A stretch of 64,000 nt of DNA from NCBI RefSeq assembly GCF_021168455.1, contig NZ_JAJOZR010000001.1, positions 62,001 through 126,000 on the forward strand. The letters are read 5' to 3'. A model generated the notes under the pieces. It saw nothing but the letters and a program-made list of their open reading frames with translations, was not told where the DNA came from and did no database searches. Below, piece after piece: positions 59,012 through 64,000 of this stretch. Within the stretch, counting starts at the first letter, position 1. The number at the start of each line of letters is the position of its first letter. This DNA is from Ferranicluibacter quercicola (GTDB lineage Bacteria; Pseudomonadota; Alphaproteobacteria; Rhizobiales; Rhizobiaceae). Both the position numbers and the translations under genes were made by a program.

Positions 59012-59878
59012 ATGGATCGTAACTCCAAACAGCGCCTCAAACGCCGCGTTCTCAACGTCGCCTATCTGATCGGGCTTTTCCTGGCGATGCTCGTCATCTG
59101 CCTGCCGGGCCTTTGGATCGTGCTCAGTTCGCTGCGCCCGACGGTCGAGATCATGGCGAAGCCGCCGGTCTGGATCCCGCAGGAGATCACGCTCGATGCG
59201 TATCGCGCCATGTTCGGCGGCGTGGGGCAGGGCGGCATTCCGATCTGGGATTACTTCCGCAATTCGCTGATCGTGTCGATCACCTCCACCGTCATCGCGC
59301 TCGCCATCGGCATGTCCGGCGGCTATGCCTTCGCGCGTTTCCGCTTTAGCGGCAAGTCCGGCGCGTTTCTCGGCCTGATGCTGACGCGCTCCGTGCCCGG
59401 CATCGCCCTGTCGCTGCCGCTCTTCATCGTCTATTCCCGCATCGGCATCATCGATACGCATTTCGGGCTCATCCTGACCTATGTCGCGCTCAATGTGCCG
59501 TTCACGATCTGGCTGATCGACGGGTTCTTCCGGCAGGTGCCGCGGGATCTGGCGGAAGCCGCCCAGATCGACGGCTGCACGCGGTGGCAGGCCTTCTGGC
59601 AGGTGGAGTTTCCGCTGGCCGGCCCCGGCATCGCATCCGCCGGCATCTTCTCGTTTCTCACCTGCTGGAACGAATATGCGCTCGCCTCGCAGCTGACCCG
59701 ATCGGTCACCTCCAAGACGCTGCCCGTCGGCTTGCTCGATTACACCTCCGAATTCACCATCGACTGGCGCGGCATGTGCGCGCTGGCGGTGATCATGATC
59801 CTCCCGGCGCTGGCTCTGACCTTCGCCATTCAAAAGCACCTTGTGTCAGGTCTGACATTCGGCGCTGTCAAAGGCTAA
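59012..59878 (+). CDS. CUT1 sugar ABC permease (MalG/UgpE type)
   Basis: This 288-residue permease pairs with the preceding one. It shows six predicted helices, the EAA loop in LAEAAQIDGCTRWQAFWQVE and the MalG-type C-terminus (KHLVSGLTFGAVKG). It starts one base after the previous stop, with GGAG in the end of the upstream gene. Length and motifs fit the family. Confidence 0.92.
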   Translation: MDRNSKQRLKRRVLNVAYLIGLFLAMLVICLPGLWIVLSSLRPTVEIMAKPPVWIPQEITLDAYRAMFGGVGQGGIPIWDYFRNSLIVSITSTVIALAIGMSGGYAFARFRFSGKSGAFLGLMLTRSVPGIALSLPLFIVYSRIGIIDTHFGLILTYVALNVPFTIWLIDGFFRQVPRDLAEAAQIDGCTRWQAFWQVEFPLAGPGIASAGIFSFLTCWNEYALASQLTRSVTSKTLPVGLLDYTSEFTIDWRGMCALAVIMILPALALTFAIQKHLVSGLTFGAVKG

Positions 59879-59882
59879 TTGC

Positions 59883-60992
<1,110 letters not shown>

Positions 60993-60993
60993 C

Positions 60994-62109
60994 ATGGCCC
61001 GGATCGAGCGTGTCGAACTGCGCATGGTGGACCTGAAGCCGAAGGTCAAGCGGACGGATGCGATCCAGAGCTTTGTCAGCCAGGAAACACCCATCGTCAC
61101 CATCACCGACAGCGATGGCGCGACGGGCACCGGCTATTCCTACACGATCGGCACCGGCGGTTCCTCCGTCATGCGGCTGCTGGCCGATCATCTGGCGCCC
61201 GTCCTGATCGGCGAAGACGCCGACCGGATCGAGGCGATCTGGCACACGCTCGAGTTCCACACCCACGCCACCACCATCGGCGCCATCAGCGCCCTGGCGC
61301 TGGCGGCCATCGATGCGGCGCTGTGGGACTTGCGCGCCCGCAAGCAGACCCTGCCGCTCTGGAAGCTTGCCGGCGGTGCACGCGAAAGCTGCCCGCTCTA
61401 CACCACCGAAGGCGGCTGGCTGCACATCGAGGCGGGCGCACTGGTGGACGATGCGCTGCAGGCCAAGGAGAAAGGTTTCGCCGGCTCGAAAGTGAAGATC
61501 GGCAAGCCGCATGGTTCGGAGGATGTCGCCCGCCTTTCCGCGATGCGCAAGGCCCTGGGCGACGGCTTCGAGATCATGACGGATTGCAATCAGGGCTTTA
61601 CGGTGGACGAAGCCATCCGGCGGGCCGAGCGGCTGAAGGAGTTCGATCTCGCCTGGATCGAGGAGCCGCTGCCGGCCGACGATCTCGATGGGCACATCCG
61701 CCTGACGCGCGCGACGTCGACGCCGATCGCGGTCGGCGAATCCATCTACTCCATCCGCCACTTCCGCGAATATATGCAGAAGGGCGCCTGCTCGATCGTG
61801 CAGGTGGACGTCGCCCGCATCGGCGGCATCACGCCGTGGCTGAAGGTCGCGCATGCCGCCGAAGCCTTCGACATCCCGGTCTGCCCGCATTTCCTGATGG
61901 AGCTGCATGTCAGCCTCGTCTGCGCCGTGCCGAACGGGCGCTATGTCGAATATATCCCGCAGCTCGACGACCTCACGACGAAGGGCATGGAGATCCGCGG
62001 CGGCCGGGCGATCGCGCCGAGCGAGCCGGGCCTCGGCATCGCCTGGGATTGGGAGGCGGTCAAGGCGCAGAGCGTTTCCGAGTTCACACGCGATATCACG
62101 GCGCAATAG
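60994..62109 (+). CDS. Mandelate racemase/muconate lactonizing enzyme family protein (sugar acid dehydratase-like)
   Basis: This 371-residue enolase-superfamily enzyme removes an alpha proton from a carboxylate, usually dehydrating a sugar acid. Magnesium ligands Asp197 (DCNQG), Glu223 (WIEEP) and Glu249 (GES) are present. Catalytic bases are Lys166 and Lys168 in SKVKIGKP, and His299 lies in PHFLMELH. The KxK plus His pattern fits MR-type dehydratases. The substrate could be a deoxy- or hexonic acid, but this is not read from the sequence. It sits between the transporter ATPase and the mutarotase-like gene. Confidence 0.9.
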   Translation: MARIERVELRMVDLKPKVKRTDAIQSFVSQETPIVTITDSDGATGTGYSYTIGTGGSSVMRLLADHLAPVLIGEDADRIEAIWHTLEFHTHATTIGAISALALAAIDAALWDLRARKQTLPLWKLAGGARESCPLYTTEGGWLHIEAGALVDDALQAKEKGFAGSKVKIGKPHGSEDVARLSAMRKALGDGFEIMTDCNQGFTVDEAIRRAERLKEFDLAWIEEPLPADDLDGHIRLTRATSTPIAVGESIYSIRHFREYMQKGACSIVQVDVARIGGITPWLKVAHAAEAFDIPVCPHFLMELHVSLVCAVPNGRYVEYIPQLDDLTTKGMEIRGGRAIAPSEPGLGIAWDWEAVKAQSVSEFTRDITAQ

Positions 62110-62118
62110 GAGGTCGCG

Positions 62119-62448
62119 ATGCAACGGATGGGAATGGTCATCGGGCTGCAGCCGGACAAGATAGCAGAATACAAGGCGCTACATGCGGCGGTGTGGCCGG
62201 AGATCCTGGCGCTCATTTCGGCCTGCAACATCACAGACTATTCGATCTTTCTGAAAGAGCCGGAGAACTTGTTGTTCGGCACCTGGACCTATATCGGCAC
62301 TGATTTCGCGGCGGATATGGCGAAGATGGCGGCCGATCCGCGCAATCAGGACTGGTGGGCCGTCTGCATGCCCTGCCAGAAGCCGCTGGAAACACGCAAA
62401 GAGGGGGAATGGTGGGCGATGATGGAGGAGGTTTTCCATCATGACTGA
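62119..62448 (+). CDS. L-rhamnose mutarotase-family protein
   Basis: This 109-residue ferredoxin-like-fold protein has the family pattern MGMVIGLQPDKIAEYKALHA near the start and NYSIFL-type and WWAVCMPCQKPL segments. Such proteins interconvert alpha and beta anomers of L-rhamnose, L-fucose or related sugars. The C-terminus overlaps the next gene by eight bases. The ATG follows AGGAGGTCGCG, a strong ribosome site. It suggests that the operon handles a 6-deoxy sugar or a similar pyranose. The exact sugar is unknown. Confidence 0.88.
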   Translation: MQRMGMVIGLQPDKIAEYKALHAAVWPEILALISACNITDYSIFLKEPENLLFGTWTYIGTDFAADMAKMAADPRNQDWWAVCMPCQKPLETRKEGEWWAMMEEVFHHD

Positions 62449-63553
62449 CACCCGCTTGACTGACACACGCGAAGGCAACGCGCCTTTCGATCCCGCGAGC
62501 CTGCAGCAATGGTGGCCGAAGCCGGGCCGTCCGCGCCCGATCGTCATCTTCGGCGCGGGCAGTATTGTCGGCGACGCACATTTTCCCGCCTACAGGAAAG
62601 CCGGCTTCCCGGTGGCGGGGCTTTACGACCCGGATCGGGAGAAGGCGCACGCGATGGCGGCGCGCTGGGGTGTCGAGGCCTATGCGTCCATGGAGGAGGC
62701 CGCGGCGGTCGACGGCGCGATCTTCGATCTGGCGACGCCGCCCGCGGCGCATGCCCATATTCTCGGGGCGATTCCACAGGGTTCCTACGCTCTGATCCAG
62801 AAGCCGATGGGGGCCGATCTCGATGCGGCGACCAAGATCCTCGACCTCTGCCGGAAGCGCAAGCTCCATGCTGCCGTGAACTTCCAGCTTCGCTTTGCGC
62901 CGATGATGCTGGCGCTCAAGGATGCCATCCGGCGCGGGCTGCTCGGCGATGTCGTGGATGTCGACGCTCACGTCGCACTGGCGACGCCCTGGGGCCTGTG
63001 GCCTTTCCTGAAAGGGCTGCCGCGGATCGAGATCGCCATGCACTCGATCCACTATCTCGATCTCGTGCGCAGCCTGCTGGGCGAACCGCTGGGCGTTCAC
63101 GCAAAGACCATCGGACACCCCGGGCACGCTGTCGCGCAGACGCGAACGAGCGCGATTCTCGACTATGGCGACAGCGTGCGTTGCGCGCTGTCGATCAATC
63201 ACGACCATGATTTCGGCCGAAAATTCCAGGCCTGCGAATTCCGCATCTGCGGCACCAAAGGGGCGGCCTACGTCAAGCTTGGCGTCAATCTCGACTATCC
63301 CAAGGGCGAGCCGGACGAACTGTGGATCTCTCCCGCAGGCGGTGACGGCTGGGTCGAGATTCCGCTGGAAGGCACATGGTTTCCGGACGCCTTCATCGGC
63401 CGCATGGCAAACCTCCAGCGCTTTGCGAGCGGCGAGGACGAGACGCTCGTCGGCACCGTGGACGACGCCTGGCGGACCATGGCCTTGGTCGAAGCCGCCT
63501 ATCAATCCAGCGCCCAGCCCGCGACGCCGGTGCGCGCGCTGCCGGAGACATGA
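62441..63553 (+). CDS. Gfo/Idh/MocA family oxidoreductase
   Basis: This 370-residue NAD(P)-linked sugar dehydrogenase has the N-terminal fold in PRPIVIFGAGSIVGDAHFPA and the sugar-binding region ALIQKPMGADLDAATKILDL. The usual EKP motif reads QKP here. The C-terminal domain carries the substrate-side HSIHYLDLVRSLLG. The first 25 residues are an extension before the Rossmann fold. It starts inside the mutarotase gene and ends one base before the MaoC gene. Confidence 0.9.
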   Translation: MTDTRLTDTREGNAPFDPASLQQWWPKPGRPRPIVIFGAGSIVGDAHFPAYRKAGFPVAGLYDPDREKAHAMAARWGVEAYASMEEAAAVDGAIFDLATPPAAHAHILGAIPQGSYALIQKPMGADLDAATKILDLCRKRKLHAAVNFQLRFAPMMLALKDAIRRGLLGDVVDVDAHVALATPWGLWPFLKGLPRIEIAMHSIHYLDLVRSLLGEPLGVHAKTIGHPGHAVAQTRTSAILDYGDSVRCALSINHDHDFGRKFQACEFRICGTKGAAYVKLGVNLDYPKGEPDELWISPAGGDGWVEIPLEGTWFPDAFIGRMANLQRFASGEDETLVGTVDDAWRTMALVEAAYQSSAQPATPVRALPET

Positions 63554-63554
63554 G

Positions 63555-64000
63555 ATGATCGAGCAGACGCTCTATTTCGAAGACTACGAGCTCGGCCACC
63601 AGCGGCTGACGACGGGACGAACCATGACGGAGACGGATTTCGTCGTCCATGCAGGTCATACCGGCGACTTCTTTCCGCACCATATGGACAGCGAATTCGC
63701 ACGGACCCTGCCCGGCGGGCAACGGATCGCGCATGGCACCATGATCTTCTCGATCGGCATCGGAATGACCGCATCGCTCATCAATCCTGTCGCCTTTTCC
63801 TACGGTTACGATAGGTTGAGATTCGTGCGCCCGGTTCATATCGGCGATACGATCAGGACGCGGGTGACGATCTCCGCCAGGGAGGATGATCCCAAGCGCG
63901 CCGACAGGGGCCGGGTGATCGAGCGGTGCGAGGTGCTGAACCAGCGCGACGAGGTCGTGCTGGCGGCAGACCACATTCTGCTCGTCGAACGAAAACAGAA
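63555..64000 (+). CDS. MaoC-like hydratase family protein, partial
   Basis: This gene runs off the end of the window; 148 residues are visible. It is a hotdog-fold MaoC-type protein (FEDYELGHQRLTTGRTMTET). It keeps the standard catalytic aspartate and histidine in GDFFPHHMD, the D-x4-H arrangement. It is clearly paralogous to the MaoC protein at 47113 through AFSYGYDRLRFVRPVHIGD. It follows the Gfo/Idh gene by one base. Operon B thus ends in a CoA-ester step, as operon A begins with one. Confidence 0.85.
   Translation, partial: MIEQTLYFEDYELGHQRLTTGRTMTETDFVVHAGHTGDFFPHHMDSEFARTLPGGQRIAHGTMIFSIGIGMTASLINPVAFSYGYDRLRFVRPVHIGDTIRTRVTISAREDDPKRADRGRVIERCEVLNQRDEVVLAADHILLVERKQ

Overview
The window is 64 kb of GC-rich DNA with dense, short-spaced genes. 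Several traits point to an alphaproteobacterium, most likely a member of the Rhizobiaceae (Rhizobium, Agrobacterium or Shinella type): codon use with G or C at the third position, GlcD-GlcE-GlcF order, many solute-binding-protein transporters, and PPK2, DUF808 and J-domain proteins of rhizobial type. This placement is inference from gene content. No rRNA, tRNA, CRISPR array, insertion sequence or phage gene was seen.

Layout. (1) 1-3.4 kb: a TRAP transporter operon (Q-M-P order, minus strand, P cut by the window edge) divergent from a TetR regulator, with a perfect 14-bp palindrome between them. (2) 3.5-9.0 kb: an SMC/RecF-like ATPase, a secreted alkaline phosphatase, and a three-gene LolD/FtsX-type ABC cassette whose permease has a histidine-rich loop, suggesting a metal (zinc) link. 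(3) 9.0-14.9 kb: thiolase and thioesterase, a GH3 glycosidase and an MFS exporter. (4) 15-23 kb: glcF, glcE, glcD, an aldehyde dehydrogenase and a GMC alcohol dehydrogenase, co-directional and divergent from a TetR regulator. This reads as an alcohol-to-aldehyde-to-2-hydroxyacid-to-2-oxoacid oxidation route. (5) 23-29.7 kb: housekeeping and stress genes (J-domain protein, DUF808, PPK2, phospholipase D family, DUF3429, FAD oxidoreductase, DCC protein).

(6) 29.9-42.1 kb is the most striking part. A complete type I secretion system (ABC, HlyD, TolC) stands tail-to-tail, 15 bp apart, with a 7.1-kb gene for a 2369-residue protein. That protein begins with a galactose/glyoxal-oxidase-like copper radical oxidase domain (AA5). 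All five cofactor residues are in place: Cys77, Tyr140, Tyr357, His358 and His443. It continues with a LamG-like domain, five VCBS-type repeats and three copies of an about 300-residue repeat, and ends with RTX-like glycine-aspartate repeats. There is no N-terminal signal peptide. The simplest reading is a type I secreted, surface or extracellular copper radical oxidase with its own exporter. A 96-residue membrane protein with a His-Cys-Trp-Gly-Cys motif lies just upstream of it.

(7) 42.4-64 kb: a dense catabolic region. It holds a GntR regulator with an aldo/keto reductase and an orphan Liv-type binding protein, and a lactonase. Operon A has a MaoC protein, a CaiB CoA-transferase, a leaderless solute-binding-like protein and a CUT2 ABC transporter whose tandem ATPase is split into two genes. 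An amidohydrolase and an IclR regulator follow. Operon B has a CUT1 ABC transporter, an enolase-superfamily dehydratase, a mutarotase-like protein, a Gfo/Idh/MocA oxidoreductase and a second MaoC protein cut by the window end. Together they look like uptake and oxidation/dehydration of one or more sugars or sugar acids, with an unusual CoA-ester arm. The substrate cannot be read from the sequence.
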